Positions 9,497 through 18,670 of a stretch of 64,000 bases of DNA are shown piece by piece; positions within the stretch are counted from its first letter, which is position 1; every line of letters starts with the position of its first letter. Source of the stretch: Belliella buryatensis (GTDB lineage Bacteria > Bacteroidota > Bacteroidia > Cytophagales > Cyclobacteriaceae); contig NZ_FZOK01000003.1 of assembly GCF_900188245.1 (NCBI RefSeq), forward strand, positions 1 to 64,000. The letters run 5' to 3'. The notes beneath the pieces are model-generated. The model ran no database searches and had not been told where the DNA came from. It saw nothing but the letters and a program-made list of their open reading frames with translations. A program made the position numbers and the translations under genes.

Positions 9497-10492
9497 TCAT
9501 CTTAAGTAGGTAGGGTTTTCTATCTCAAGTCTTTCATAGACTTTTTTGACATCTTGAGCATTGTGTTTATTGAGAACCAAAATGGCATCTTTTGTCTCAA
9601 CCAAAATTAAGTTATCAACCCCTACAAACTCTACGAGTTTTTTGGTATTCAAGGAAAGGTTAGTTGTAGACTTCCTTGCATCTTCGGCGGGAATAGTGTC
9701 GTATATTGCCATAAAACTTCCCATATCAGACCACTCAAAAAAGGAAGGGATCACTTTAACCTTGGTTGTCCTTTCCATTACAGCATAATCAACACTAATA
9801 GAAGGAATCTTTTGAGAAAGAATTTCATTCAAGAAAATTCCATTACTTTTGAAAAAAGCCCTTCTGCTAGTTTCATATACTTCTGGCTCATACTTACTCA
9901 ACTCCTCTAAGTAAACACCTGCCTTGAAACAAAAACAACCACTATTCCAAAGAAAATTTCCTGACTTTAAATAAGAAGCTGCTTGTTCTTTATTGGGCTT
10001 TTCTCTAAAGGAGATCACATCATGATCGACAAATTCAATATATCCAAAACCAGTCTCTGCACTTTTGGGCTTTAGTCCAAAAGTGACAATGAAATTTTGT
10101 TTTGCTTTGGCTATGGCTTTATTCAAGGCTTTTTGATACTCTTGCTCATTATTGATCAAATGATCTGATGGAGTCACTACCAAAATGTCATCCGAATCAG
10201 CTTCAAACGCCGCAAATGCAATCGCAGCAGCTGTATTGCGAGGCAAAGCTTCTACAATTTCCGAATAGGGTTTTACTTTTAACTTCTTCAAAATATTTCT
10301 TGAAAGCATGTAGTTATCGATACCTCCTACTACACAGATTTTGTCGCAGATTTTCTTATTTCTTTCCACTGCCAATTCAAAAAGTGACTTGCCATCAAAT
10401 AAAGGCAAATACTGCTTAGGACGTGATTTACGAGATAGTGGCCAGAGCCTACTTCCTACTCCTCCAGATAGGATTACATTAATTGTTTTCAT
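9497..10492 (-). CDS. manC: mannose-1-phosphate guanylyltransferase
   Basis: Makes GDP-mannose from mannose-1-phosphate and GTP. The 331-residue protein has the nucleotidyltransferase signature ILSGGVGSRLWPLSRK and RPKQYLPL, then VTPSDHLI, FREKPNKEQA and FLWNSGCF. It ends after the transferase and short C-terminal region, so it lacks the cupin phosphomannose isomerase domain of bifunctional ManC/AlgA. Mannose-6-phosphate isomerase and phosphomannomutase are not in the window and must be elsewhere. The start ATG overlaps the stop of the upstream SAF-domain gene by four bases (ATGA), so the two are translationally coupled. Confidence 0.95.
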   Translation of the reverse strand: MKTINVILSGGVGSRLWPLSRKSRPKQYLPLFDGKSLFELAVERNKKICDKICVVGGIDNYMLSRNILKKLKVKPYSEIVEALPRNTAAAIAFAAFEADSDDILVVTPSDHLINNEQEYQKALNKAIAKAKQNFIVTFGLKPKSAETGFGYIEFVDHDVISFREKPNKEQAASYLKSGNFLWNSGCFCFKAGVYLEELSKYEPEVYETSRRAFFKSNGIFLNEILSQKIPSISVDYAVMERTTKVKVIPSFFEWSDMGSFMAIYDTIPAEDARKSTTNLSLNTKKLVEFVGVDNLILVETKDAILVLNKHNAQDVKKVYERLEIENPTYLR

Positions 10493-11688
10493 GGCTGATT
10501 ATTTAGTTTTTCGACTATCAAGTCAAATTCTATATTCACTTTTTGATCTTTTAAGGTCTCATTCCAAGCTGTCAAGGCCATGGAACGAGGAATGTCTATA
10601 TCAGAGAAAGTAATGATTTGGCCTGCTTCGACGTTTTCTTTGATTACTACATTCTGCATGAGCCCTACCGGAACATGATTAGGTTCTTCACATATCCGGA
10701 CTGCCTCACCTCGAATATCAAAACTCCCTATTCCGTTCAAAATAAAATCACCCTTGTCTAGCTTCCTTTTTGCAATGGCTGCTACACTGATGCTGGGGTG
10801 CTGACCATTGTTGATCAAGACTTCCTTGGTTTCCAAGAGTCTCTTTATGGTTCCTGGAATTTCAAAAAAACAAAGATGTGCGGGTTTGTAATGATGATAA
10901 TAAGGCCCATCACCCATTTTGTAAGTTTGCAATTCGGTCCTCATAGATTCTCTATGGGTTGAAACAATGAATACACCCGGTGGCGCACTTTTAGATAAAA
11001 TATAATCACTAATCACCAACCCTGATTGGCTAGCTAAATCAGCCAACATAAAACCTGAGTTGACAAAATCTTCAGTTTCAAAACCTTCCATACCTTGTTT
11101 TGAAATCCCAGCATCAAATGCATTAGCTACTAATGCTTGTTCGATCTGAACCTTTGTTCCATCTGTGAATGAGGTGACAGAATTCAAAGAGTAGCCTTGC
11201 TTTAGTGCCCAATAACTCATGTCATCTGCTGTAGGGTTCAGGTTTCTAAACCCCTTTATATTACCATAGACAAGAGGCTCAAAGCCCATTTCCATGATTT
11301 CTTTCCTGAGAATAGCCAAACAACCAGGCTGATCACCATTGGATTCCGTGATCAAACCCTGCTTTGAAAGCCATGTACCAGTAGTCACCATCGTATCAGC
11401 ATCCATTGTCACTACTGGTAAATTATATTTGAATGCTTCAAAAATGACAGCTGTACTATAAATAGGATCTCCTGTACTGACCACAATTATGTCTGATTTA
11501 GAAAAAAATTTCTCAGGTGATTGAAATACAAGTTCTTTAGCAATCTCTAAACCATTGATAACTCCTTGTCTTCGGGTTAAAACACCAGAAATAGTCATTT
11601 CCTTATTGCCTGATAAAAGCTTGACCAATCCTCTGATAATCCAACCTGTACCAACTAATCCAACTTTGATTTTATCATCTCCTTCCAT
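10489..11688 (-). CDS. NAD(P)-dependent oxidoreductase with C-terminal SAF domain, homoserine dehydrogenase-like
   Basis: A 399-residue protein like the COG4091 'predicted homoserine dehydrogenase with SAF domain' group. The N-terminus is a Rossmann fold (VGLVGTGWIIRGLVKLL, residues 9-25) and a conserved middle contains YYHHYKPAHLCFFEIP. A SAF-like region (about residues 330-395) contains VVIKENVEAGQIITFSDIDIP, as in sialic acid synthase and antifreeze-type domains. True homoserine dehydrogenase is a housekeeping enzyme, so this copy, the first gene of a GDP-sugar operon and coupled by ATGA overlap to manC, probably acts on another small polyol or sugar acid. The actual substrate is unknown. 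An RBS CTGGAGAA precedes the ATG, and a palindromic element lies 53 bp upstream. Confidence 0.75.
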   Translation of the reverse strand: MEGDDKIKVGLVGTGWIIRGLVKLLSGNKEMTISGVLTRRQGVINGLEIAKELVFQSPEKFFSKSDIIVVSTGDPIYSTAVIFEAFKYNLPVVTMDADTMVTTGTWLSKQGLITESNGDQPGCLAILRKEIMEMGFEPLVYGNIKGFRNLNPTADDMSYWALKQGYSLNSVTSFTDGTKVQIEQALVANAFDAGISKQGMEGFETEDFVNSGFMLADLASQSGLVISDYILSKSAPPGVFIVSTHRESMRTELQTYKMGDGPYYHHYKPAHLCFFEIPGTIKRLLETKEVLINNGQHPSISVAAIAKRKLDKGDFILNGIGSFDIRGEAVRICEEPNHVPVGLMQNVVIKENVEAGQIITFSDIDIPRSMALTAWNETLKDQKVNIEFDLIVEKLNNQP

Positions 11689-11741
11689 TTCTCCAGTGTT
11701 TAAAATACCATATCTGAAGTTAAGGATTTTTTATTATTAAA

Positions 11742-11757
11742 CAACATTTATTTGTAT
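11742..11757. promoter_or_regulatory. palindromic element, variant copy 3
   Basis: CAACATTTATTTGTAT matches the 16-bp element at 13 of 16 positions, with ACA and TGTAT in register. It lies 53 bp upstream of the SAF-domain oxidoreductase start, the first gene of the GDP-sugar operon. A second similar sequence follows at 11763-11777. Confidence 0.4.
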
Positions 11758-12102
11758 TTAAAATACATTTTTATTGTTTTAAAATAATTTTTAGAATAAA
11801 GAAATAGGAATTATTACCCAAAAAAAGTTTAATAAAACATAAAACTAGGAGCTATGAATTCCATATTTCGTACTTAAGGTTCATCCACCCTTCATTGGGT
11901 ATGTTTTTCCCAAAAGAATATAGTAAATTATACCAGTGCACCAACAAAGAAAAAGACTTGAGGTGTGAGCGCTAAAGCTTGGTCAAATGAAAATATGAAT
12001 CTAATATTTTTGTGAAAAATTAATCTTGCATCCTCATGCAAAAAGTAGATCCAATGTTAGAATAATAGTCAAAAAACAAAAAAATCATAGGACACTACAC
12101 TT

Positions 12103-12132
12103 TCAAAAAAAATTAAACTAGTGAATTTCACT
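12103..12132 (-). terminator. terminator of the ten-gene EPS operon
   Basis: Read on the minus strand, AGTGAA-A-TTCACT (12120-12132) forms a short hairpin, followed after a few bases by a run of eight T (12105-12112). It lies 32 bp after the stop of the last glycosyltransferase gene. The stem is only 6 bp, so strength is uncertain. Confidence 0.45.
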
Positions 12133-12163
12133 TGCTTAGTCAAAAAATATTCATTCACTTTAG

Positions 12164-13246
12164 TTATAGATTCCTAAATAAACTTGCGAGTTCGTCCCCG
12201 AATAATTTGGAATTATATTTCTCTTCAAATAGACTTTTGGCTTTTTTCCCCATTTGATTTAGTTTCTGATGATTGTAAAGCAATTCGAGCAAAACTGGTT
12301 TCCAAGCCTCCACTTCGTGACTTTGAATCGTAACTCCAAAACCGGCTAAACTGGGATTAATATCAACATATTTATTGGCTGTCATTACCACCGGCTTACC
12401 AATAGCCATAGCATCTAGCAAAACTGTAAGCCCTAAAGTCCTCCCAGAGTTGATCGTCTCTTTCTTGATTGGAATAAGAATAAGTCGTGACTTTCTATAC
12501 CTTTCTAAGAGTTCTATATAGGGAATGAAATTAGCATTGATGGTAATATGTGCTGGAAGGTCTACAACTTTTGGAATCGTGGCAGGAGTACAATAAATCT
12601 CTAAAGGAAATTCAATCTCTCTGAAAACTTCAATAATCAGTTCAAAATCCCGGTCTGTAGCACCTGCACAGATTGCAAAACTTGACTCTTCTGAGGGGAT
12701 TGATTGATCTTTGCCTTCATAGAAGCTTTTCTCTGCACCCCAATTTAAATGAGTAAATTGATTTTGAATTGTATCAGGGTCAATCGCGAGATCCAAACTA
12801 GTTTTCTTCAGTAATTCGCTACTCAAAAACCCTATTCGGTCATATTGTAATAAAAGCTTTCTTTTGATCCCGTGTTTTTGCCCCTCCAAAGGCGGGGAAT
12901 ACAAGTTTTGATGACCTAAGGCTACAATTGGTTTTTTGAAAATCCCCAAATATTTCAATATAGTCAAAAGCCTTGTATTACTCAATGGAAAAGGGGCATA
13001 GATGATATCATAATTTTTTCTTAAAAGGAATGTCCTCAACTGTTGATCAAGGAAGTTGATTCTGAAAAACCTACCTATTCGATTGAGTAGCGGATACTTT
13101 TCAAATGGCAGGATATCAACTTCAAAACCCTCAAGTTTTTCTAAGTCTATTTTGCCAAATAGAAAATGTCCAGGACTTCTACCTTCTACCCAATCTTCAT
13201 AGATTTTATCAAAGGAATAAGAGTTTATCAAAAGTATTTTCTTCAT
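12164..13246 (-). CDS. glycosyltransferase, GT-B fold
   Basis: Last gene of the long EPS operon. I place the start at the ATG reading MKKILLINSY (360 residues), 11 bp after the upstream stop; an in-frame ATG at 13276 would add ten residues and overlap that gene by 19 bases. The protein has an N-terminal Rossmann-like half and a C-terminal half with a donor-binding region containing SGRTLGLTVLLDAMAIGKPVVMT, which resembles the E-x7-E area of GT4-type enzymes. It should transfer one sugar of the EPS repeat unit in the cytoplasm. Donor and linkage cannot be predicted. Confidence 0.75.
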   Translation of the reverse strand: MKKILLINSYSFDKIYEDWVEGRSPGHFLFGKIDLEKLEGFEVDILPFEKYPLLNRIGRFFRINFLDQQLRTFLLRKNYDIIYAPFPLSNTRLLTILKYLGIFKKPIVALGHQNLYSPPLEGQKHGIKRKLLLQYDRIGFLSSELLKKTSLDLAIDPDTIQNQFTHLNWGAEKSFYEGKDQSIPSEESSFAICAGATDRDFELIIEVFREIEFPLEIYCTPATIPKVVDLPAHITINANFIPYIELLERYRKSRLILIPIKKETINSGRTLGLTVLLDAMAIGKPVVMTANKYVDINPSLAGFGVTIQSHEVEAWKPVLLELLYNHQKLNQMGKKAKSLFEEKYNSKLFGDELASLFRNL

Positions 13247-13257
13247 AATATTTGGGT

Positions 13258-14385
13258 TTAATTTTTGGAAAGACATGCAAGTATTCCATTGCCGAAATTC
13301 TGCACCATAGTTTCAATGTTCAATGTTTTCAATGCTTCAAGTCCCTGAGCTTTGAAGGCATATCTCAAATCGGTGTTTTGCATCAGCTGAAGGACTTTGT
13401 CATTGAAATCGCATATATCATTCTTGGCTATAAAGCCATTATGATGATTCTTGATATATTCGATCTCAGGGCCATGGAAGGGAAATTCTATAGTAACTAT
13501 GGGGGTCTCATATGCAAATGCATCCAAAACAGCCAAGCCCATAGCTCCTGGTAAAACAAAAATATCTGCTAGCCTAAAATACTTGGCTTTTTCAATTCCA
13601 TACTTCGGCCCTAGATATGTGATATATTCAATGTTTTTCACAAAGTTTTCTATAGCAAGTTGCTCAGGCCCACTGCCCAATATCAAAAGCTTAAAACTCT
13701 TTGAATAAAGCTTTCTGAGTTTGATAATAGATTCTAGTAGGAAAGACAAGTTCTTTTCTCTGGAAAGTGCACCACAGTAAATCAATACTTTTTCATCCAA
13801 GTCTATCCCTAAATCTAATCTCAGTTGAGCGATCTCTTCATCCGCAAAAGAGAGGTATTGAGCCCTTAATGTATGGGTGTCGATCGCATTTTGAACTACA
13901 GTGATTTTTTCCATTTTGACACCTTTTTCAATCAAAAATCTCTTTACACCTTCTGTATAAGGAAACCACCAAGAAGATTGATTAATGTATGTCATCTTGA
14001 ACTTATTATAGAGACCATCCTTGGCCACTTGTAGGTTTTGTCCATGTCCCCAAAAAGCAAATTTCCTTTGGAAGAATACTCTTCTCAAAATCAAAAGATA
14101 ATTGATCAATAGCATATTGGCTTGCTCCACAATTACTAAATCTGAATTTCTAAGAAGACTCAGACAAGGCTGCCATATCAAGGCTATATCTCCTATCTGA
14201 ACTGAACTATTTTTTATAAAAGTAGCCCAAGGTAAATCCACCGAATCATTTCTCCCCTGAAATCCATTATCCCCATAAATCAGCTGAAGCTGAATATTTT
14301 GCTTTAATAGAAATGCCTTAAGCTGGTTATAAAACTCGACCCTGTATTGCGGAATGGTTCTATATATGATAGTTACTTTTTTCAT
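13258..14385 (-). CDS. glycosyltransferase family 4
   Basis: A 375-residue GT-B enzyme. The C-terminal domain has the usual GT4 features: YCGALSREKNLSFLLESI, LLILGSGPEQ, and VLPGAMGLAVLDAFAYETPIVT, where the Gly-rich/acidic segment binds the nucleotide sugar. The N-terminal domain opens MKKVTIIYRTIPQYRVEFY, a pattern of EPS GT4 enzymes. It starts 11 bp after asnB and is followed closely by the next glycosyltransferase. Cytosolic, probably membrane-associated; it adds one residue of the repeat unit, donor unknown. Confidence 0.88.
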   Translation of the reverse strand: MKKVTIIYRTIPQYRVEFYNQLKAFLLKQNIQLQLIYGDNGFQGRNDSVDLPWATFIKNSSVQIGDIALIWQPCLSLLRNSDLVIVEQANMLLINYLLILRRVFFQRKFAFWGHGQNLQVAKDGLYNKFKMTYINQSSWWFPYTEGVKRFLIEKGVKMEKITVVQNAIDTHTLRAQYLSFADEEIAQLRLDLGIDLDEKVLIYCGALSREKNLSFLLESIIKLRKLYSKSFKLLILGSGPEQLAIENFVKNIEYITYLGPKYGIEKAKYFRLADIFVLPGAMGLAVLDAFAYETPIVTIEFPFHGPEIEYIKNHHNGFIAKNDICDFNDKVLQLMQNTDLRYAFKAQGLEALKTLNIETMVQNFGNGILACLSKN

Positions 14386-14396
14386 GATAGGAGGAT

Positions 14397-16295
14397 TTAG
14401 AGGTTATTGATTCCATAAGCCTTAGCCCATATTTCTAGATTAATAATTCTCCAAAAAGGGAATTCCTTATTTTCTTTTACATTGGCAAACTTCTCCTTGA
14501 TTGCTAATGCATCCCAAATCTTTCTAGATTTAAAACTATCCCTATCCAAAATAGAAAAAATTAGTTTTTTGAAATCATCATTGTCTTCTAAATAAATCAG
14601 AAATGGTGTCCTAAATCCGATCTTTTTCCTATTTCTAGAAATAGATGAAGGTAAATCCTTCCCAATAGTATCCCTTTGAATTTTCTTTGTTATCCCTTTC
14701 GAAAATTTCATTTCCACTGGAATTGAAAAAGCAAATTCCATCAATCTATAATCCATAAATGGGGATCTTATTTCTATGGATTGATTCATTGACGAACTAT
14801 CTTCATATTGAAGTATTGTATTGATTCCTTGATAATTAATCTGATGAAGGAGGTATTTATTAAAACTATCTGCTCCAAATGAAAACTTATAGAATTGCTT
14901 AAAATGTGTCTTATTCTTTTTTACAAATTCAGGATTTAAAATATCAAGTGTTTTTTCTCGATACTTTGCACGTAAATAGGACGCAGTGGATTGATTAAGA
15001 ACTGCCTTGAACATCTGAGAAATAAGGAAGATATTGGAATAACCATTGATTCTTCTTAGAGCCATATATTCTTTCCAAAACTCAACTGGACCTTTAAAGA
15101 GTTTTGAAACTAGAAAAACACCTGCTATGTACTGAATATAACCTGCAAAAGCCTCATCACTTCCTTGTCCATTGAGCACCACTTTGATTCCCTCTTTTTT
15201 ACAGAGCTTCATAATCTTATTATGAGCTATTGAAGCAAAAGAACCCAAAGGTTGATCTAATTCTGCAAGTGATTTTTCAAAGTCCAATACCAATTCCTCT
15301 TTTTCAATCCGCATTTCATGAAGCTTAATGTGATCACAGGTAGCCACAAACTCCCGAACCAAGGCTGTCTCATCATCCTCAAAGTCTGGAAACGAGGCAG
15401 TATATGCATGCAAGATATTATCATGTAAACAACCTGATTCAATCAGCCGATCGGCAACTTTGGCTATAGCTGTAGAATCTAAACCTCCACTAAGCATAAT
15501 AGCCACTGACACATCACTTCTAAACCTGATTTTAACAGCATCCTCAAAAAGTGCTAGATATGCTTCTTCATAACTAACCTTCAGATCGTGCTTTGTGTGG
15601 TTTTCCCCCAATTGCCAATACCTATGCGTTTCAATCTGAGCTGATTCAATGATAAGGTTTGTGCCGGGAAGTAATTCAGAGCAATCCTCAAAAAAAGTTT
15701 CGCCATCATTTACCCTGTAGCCATATGCCAAATATTCATAGACTTTCCCGAAGTTGGCTTTATTTAAGCCACATGCCGAGTGGATAGCCTTCAATTCGCT
15801 TGAAAAGAACATCACCCCAACACTTACCGCATAATAAAATGGCTTGACTCCAAAACGATCTCTTGAACAAAATATTTTTTTTGTCCGAAAATCATAAATG
15901 GCAAATGCCCACATACCATTGAAGTGATGGACGCAAAACTCTCCATATTCCTTGTATGCTAGGAGAATCACTTCAGTATCAGATTCATTCTGAAAAGTAT
16001 ATCCCTTATTTTGGAGTTCTACTTTTAGTTCCAAGTAATTATAAATTTCACCATTGAAAATAATGGCCAAACCTAAGGCTTCATTGGCCATGGGTTGATC
16101 AGCATTACTGGATAGATCTATAATACTCAATCTATTGAATGCAAACCCAACTTTATCCTTGAAGAAAAAACCATCAGAATCAGGACCCCGATGAGCGGTC
16201 AACTGATTCATTTTCTTGAGCTTGGAACTGAGAATCCCAGCCCTTGTCTCAGACAAATCATTTTGCAAATCCACGAATCCATTTATTCCACACAT
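14397..16295 (-). CDS. asnB: glutamine-hydrolysing asparagine synthase family protein
   Basis: A 632-residue class II glutamine amidotransferase/ATP-PPi synthetase. After removal of Met1, Cys2 of MCGINGFVDL is the glutaminase nucleophile; RLSIIDL (55-61), NGEIYN (81-86) and SDTEVI support the domain. The synthetase half has the PPi loop SGGLDS at 269-274. In polysaccharide clusters such enzymes often form an amide on a uronic acid of the glycan rather than free asparagine. Here the gene is embedded among glycosyltransferase genes, five bases from its upstream neighbour and 11 from the next gene, so a sugar amide is the likelier role; that is inference from context. Confidence 0.88.
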   Translation of the reverse strand: MCGINGFVDLQNDLSETRAGILSSKLKKMNQLTAHRGPDSDGFFFKDKVGFAFNRLSIIDLSSNADQPMANEALGLAIIFNGEIYNYLELKVELQNKGYTFQNESDTEVILLAYKEYGEFCVHHFNGMWAFAIYDFRTKKIFCSRDRFGVKPFYYAVSVGVMFFSSELKAIHSACGLNKANFGKVYEYLAYGYRVNDGETFFEDCSELLPGTNLIIESAQIETHRYWQLGENHTKHDLKVSYEEAYLALFEDAVKIRFRSDVSVAIMLSGGLDSTAIAKVADRLIESGCLHDNILHAYTASFPDFEDDETALVREFVATCDHIKLHEMRIEKEELVLDFEKSLAELDQPLGSFASIAHNKIMKLCKKEGIKVVLNGQGSDEAFAGYIQYIAGVFLVSKLFKGPVEFWKEYMALRRINGYSNIFLISQMFKAVLNQSTASYLRAKYREKTLDILNPEFVKKNKTHFKQFYKFSFGADSFNKYLLHQINYQGINTILQYEDSSSMNQSIEIRSPFMDYRLMEFAFSIPVEMKFSKGITKKIQRDTIGKDLPSSISRNRKKIGFRTPFLIYLEDNDDFKKLIFSILDRDSFKSRKIWDALAIKEKFANVKENKEFPFWRIINLEIWAKAYGINNL

Positions 16296-16299
16296 AGCG

Positions 16300-17346
16300 C
16301 TATTCTTTTATGAATTCATGTTCTTTTTTGCCCAACCCATCATATAACTTGGTTAGTTCAAAGCCGAATTGCTCCCAAGTATTTTCTTCAAAAAATCCAT
16401 CCAATTGAAGCTTATCTTCAGTTTGAACTTCCTTATAACTGCTTAGTATTTCCCTCACATCCTCAAAAGCATCATAATTTTCAATGATGTTTAGATAAGA
16501 AAGATCCTTAAATGCACCGATCTTAGGACCGAGAATTTTTGTATTCATCCTCAATGAGTCCATCAAGGTTCCTGAGCTCAATAGGGAAGGAGAATTGTAT
16601 GGAAAAAAAACATACTTTACCTTCTCTGCATAAACCGAGATCTGTTCAAGTGTCTTGAATTCATTGATATGAGCTACATTCACTCCTAGACATTCATTCA
16701 ACCTGCTGAGGTAGGCTTCATCAAAGCATTTTCCGATAACCAATACCTTTACAGCTTGCCCTTTACTTTTGTCACAATCCAAAAATTCTAAAAACTCAGC
16801 TATTCCCTTGTAGGGGTGCAGAGCGCCCCAAATAAGTAAATCATATTCCTTTGAAGGGTGGTCTATATTTTTGAACTTTGACTTGGTAGGGTGTGGAAAA
16901 TAGTGAACCTTCCCTTCCATCCCAGCAAACTCCTCAGCGACAAACCGAACCCCTTCTTTGGAGTGGGTAATGATCAAATCTGACTTTTGAATCAAAATCT
17001 TATACATCAAATCTGTCCAAAAATTCTTCTCTGTTGCATGAGAATACTTATTATGTAGTATCCAGATCATCTTCTTACCCATCACCTTGGCAATTCTTGT
17101 GAAAAAAATAAAGAACAATACTTGAAATTTTCCAAAGCGATAAATTGGGAAATTTTCCACCCAATTGAATAAATACACATCTGTTTGTCTCAGATTCTCA
17201 AAAAACTCCAAAACCCCACCCCTATTATCATTTTCATTAATTATGGTGAAATGCTTGGAGAGTTCCGCTTCAAGGTTCATGATATATGGATTCGGAGAAT
17301 CAACTTTTGTGAAATCCACTTTCGGGTAAAAGAAAAGCCTATCCAT
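16300..17346 (-). CDS. glycosyltransferase, GT-B type
   Basis: I start it at the ATG reading MDRLFFYPKVDFTK, one base after the stop of the upstream gene (348 residues). An in-frame ATG at 17430 would overlap that gene by 83 bases and add an out-of-character leader. The protein has an N-terminal half with an IFFTRIAKVMGKKMIWILHN stretch and a C-terminal half with YDLLIWGALHPYKGIAEFLEF, where GALHPYKG is the GT4-like nucleotide-sugar site. It resembles GumK or mannosyl/glucuronosyl transferases only in general form. It should add one sugar of the repeat unit. Confidence 0.75.
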   Translation of the reverse strand: MDRLFFYPKVDFTKVDSPNPYIMNLEAELSKHFTIINENDNRGGVLEFFENLRQTDVYLFNWVENFPIYRFGKFQVLFFIFFTRIAKVMGKKMIWILHNKYSHATEKNFWTDLMYKILIQKSDLIITHSKEGVRFVAEEFAGMEGKVHYFPHPTKSKFKNIDHPSKEYDLLIWGALHPYKGIAEFLEFLDCDKSKGQAVKVLVIGKCFDEAYLSRLNECLGVNVAHINEFKTLEQISVYAEKVKYVFFPYNSPSLLSSGTLMDSLRMNTKILGPKIGAFKDLSYLNIIENYDAFEDVREILSSYKEVQTEDKLQLDGFFEENTWEQFGFELTKLYDGLGKKEHEFIKE

Positions 17347-17347
17347 T

Positions 17348-18670
17348 TTACTGTTGTTTAGTACAACGATCCAAGGTCTTAAAGAACCTAGCTTGGACAA
17401 TTGATTTGGTATGATAATTTCTCGCAACATTCCTTGCCGACTCAGATAATCTTAACCTTGCTATTGGATCAAAAAGCATTATTTTTAATGATTCCACTAG
17501 CTTTTCAACCCGATTGTCATTCAAGACATATCCCCATCCTAACTTCAATGCACTTTTCACCACAGCTGTATCCTTTGGTGCCATGATCAGGATTGGTGTG
17601 CCGCATACCATATATTCAGAAGCCTTTGTTGGCATGGAATATTTGATAAATTGCAGCGAGGCTTCCGAAAAATCATAAGGTAGAAATAACAAATCTGCAT
17701 TTGCAAAAATGCGAGGCAAATCACCATAAGGTGCTTGCTCTTTATAAGTCACATGTTCAAAATCACCAATCCAATCTGGTCTATTTTGGGTTTGAACTAC
17801 GAAGCTTATCTTTTGCTTCAAGCTTTCATTAAGCGTTGACACCGCTCTAGCCATCAATACCAGTGATGCGTCAATTCCAAGCCCTGTCCTGCCTGCATAT
17901 AATATTGTTGGCCGAATTGCTAGCTCCAAATTAGTTTTTTGATTCATTGACCAGAATTCATCATCTACTGGATTGTGAAATACTTCCGATGCTATCCCAT
18001 ATCTCGATAGATATTCTTCTGACATATAATCACTCACTGTAAGCACTTGATCACAGCTTCCGAATAGTTTTCTTAACAGCCCTTCAGTTGATTTTTTCCA
18101 AATTATTTTCGATAGCACGGATTGGCCTCCTAAAGAAACCCAATCATCCATCATGTGAAAAACAAAAGGTATGTCAAGCGCCTCTAAAATTTCTTGACAA
18201 AACCTCAGCTGTTGGATATTATTTGCTTGAGCATAGACAAGGGTTGGCTCAAACCGATCTATCCAGACTAATAAACTTTCTGAAGGTTTAATGACAAAGT
18301 AAGCTTGATAAATCCCTAGGTATTTGATCATTGGAAAAACCATTTCATTGACTAATGCGCCCTTCCAAGAATCCTTCTTCAAGACAGACCCCTTACTTCC
18401 TGTTATTCCCCCATTCGCTTCCATCTCACCAGAGAAGTTTTTTGAGCTCAACTGATTAAACGGAAAAGTCCATCGTTGCTCTAGTGAACCGAGCTGATAA
18501 TAGTGATGACTTTTACCAAAATCAGTATATTCATTGATGAGTTGTGCTCCACAGACTACCGCGATTTGATCTGGATCTACACCTGCAAATAAGTTGGAAA
18601 GCGTGACTCCTCCACCTGTTTGATTGTCAAACGGCTGATTCAAAACAAGTATTCTTTGGGATTTTTTCAT
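17348..18670 (-). CDS. glycosyltransferase, GT-B type
   Basis: A 440-residue enzyme. The N-terminus ILVLNQPFDNQTGGGVTLSNL has the Gly-rich acceptor-side loop of GT-B enzymes; the C-terminal half has RPTILYAGRTGLGIDASL and FLPYDFSEASLQFIKYSMPTKASEYMVCGTPILI, matching GT4-like donor sites. Its ATG directly abuts the TAG stop of the Wzy-like gene (18670/18671), so translation is probably coupled. Donor and linkage unknown. Confidence 0.8.
   Translation of the reverse strand: MKKSQRILVLNQPFDNQTGGGVTLSNLFAGVDPDQIAVVCGAQLINEYTDFGKSHHYYQLGSLEQRWTFPFNQLSSKNFSGEMEANGGITGSKGSVLKKDSWKGALVNEMVFPMIKYLGIYQAYFVIKPSESLLVWIDRFEPTLVYAQANNIQQLRFCQEILEALDIPFVFHMMDDWVSLGGQSVLSKIIWKKSTEGLLRKLFGSCDQVLTVSDYMSEEYLSRYGIASEVFHNPVDDEFWSMNQKTNLELAIRPTILYAGRTGLGIDASLVLMARAVSTLNESLKQKISFVVQTQNRPDWIGDFEHVTYKEQAPYGDLPRIFANADLLFLPYDFSEASLQFIKYSMPTKASEYMVCGTPILIMAPKDTAVVKSALKLGWGYVLNDNRVEKLVESLKIMLFDPIARLRLSESARNVARNYHTKSIVQARFFKTLDRCTKQQ

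Larger units (their letters stand above)
11689..12163. other. 475-bp intergenic region between the two EPS operons
   Basis: Both flanking genes are on the minus strand. The left part holds the upstream region of the SAF-domain operon, including the palindromic element at 11742-11757 and a related ATACATTTTTATTGT at 11763-11777. The right end holds a terminator for the long EPS operon (12103-12132). I see no gene or RNA between them. Confidence 0.5.

Noticed and set aside
17347-17430. longer N-terminus for the glycosyltransferase at 16300-17346
   Set aside because: It would overlap the upstream gene by 83 bases; an ATG one base after that gene's stop is more natural.
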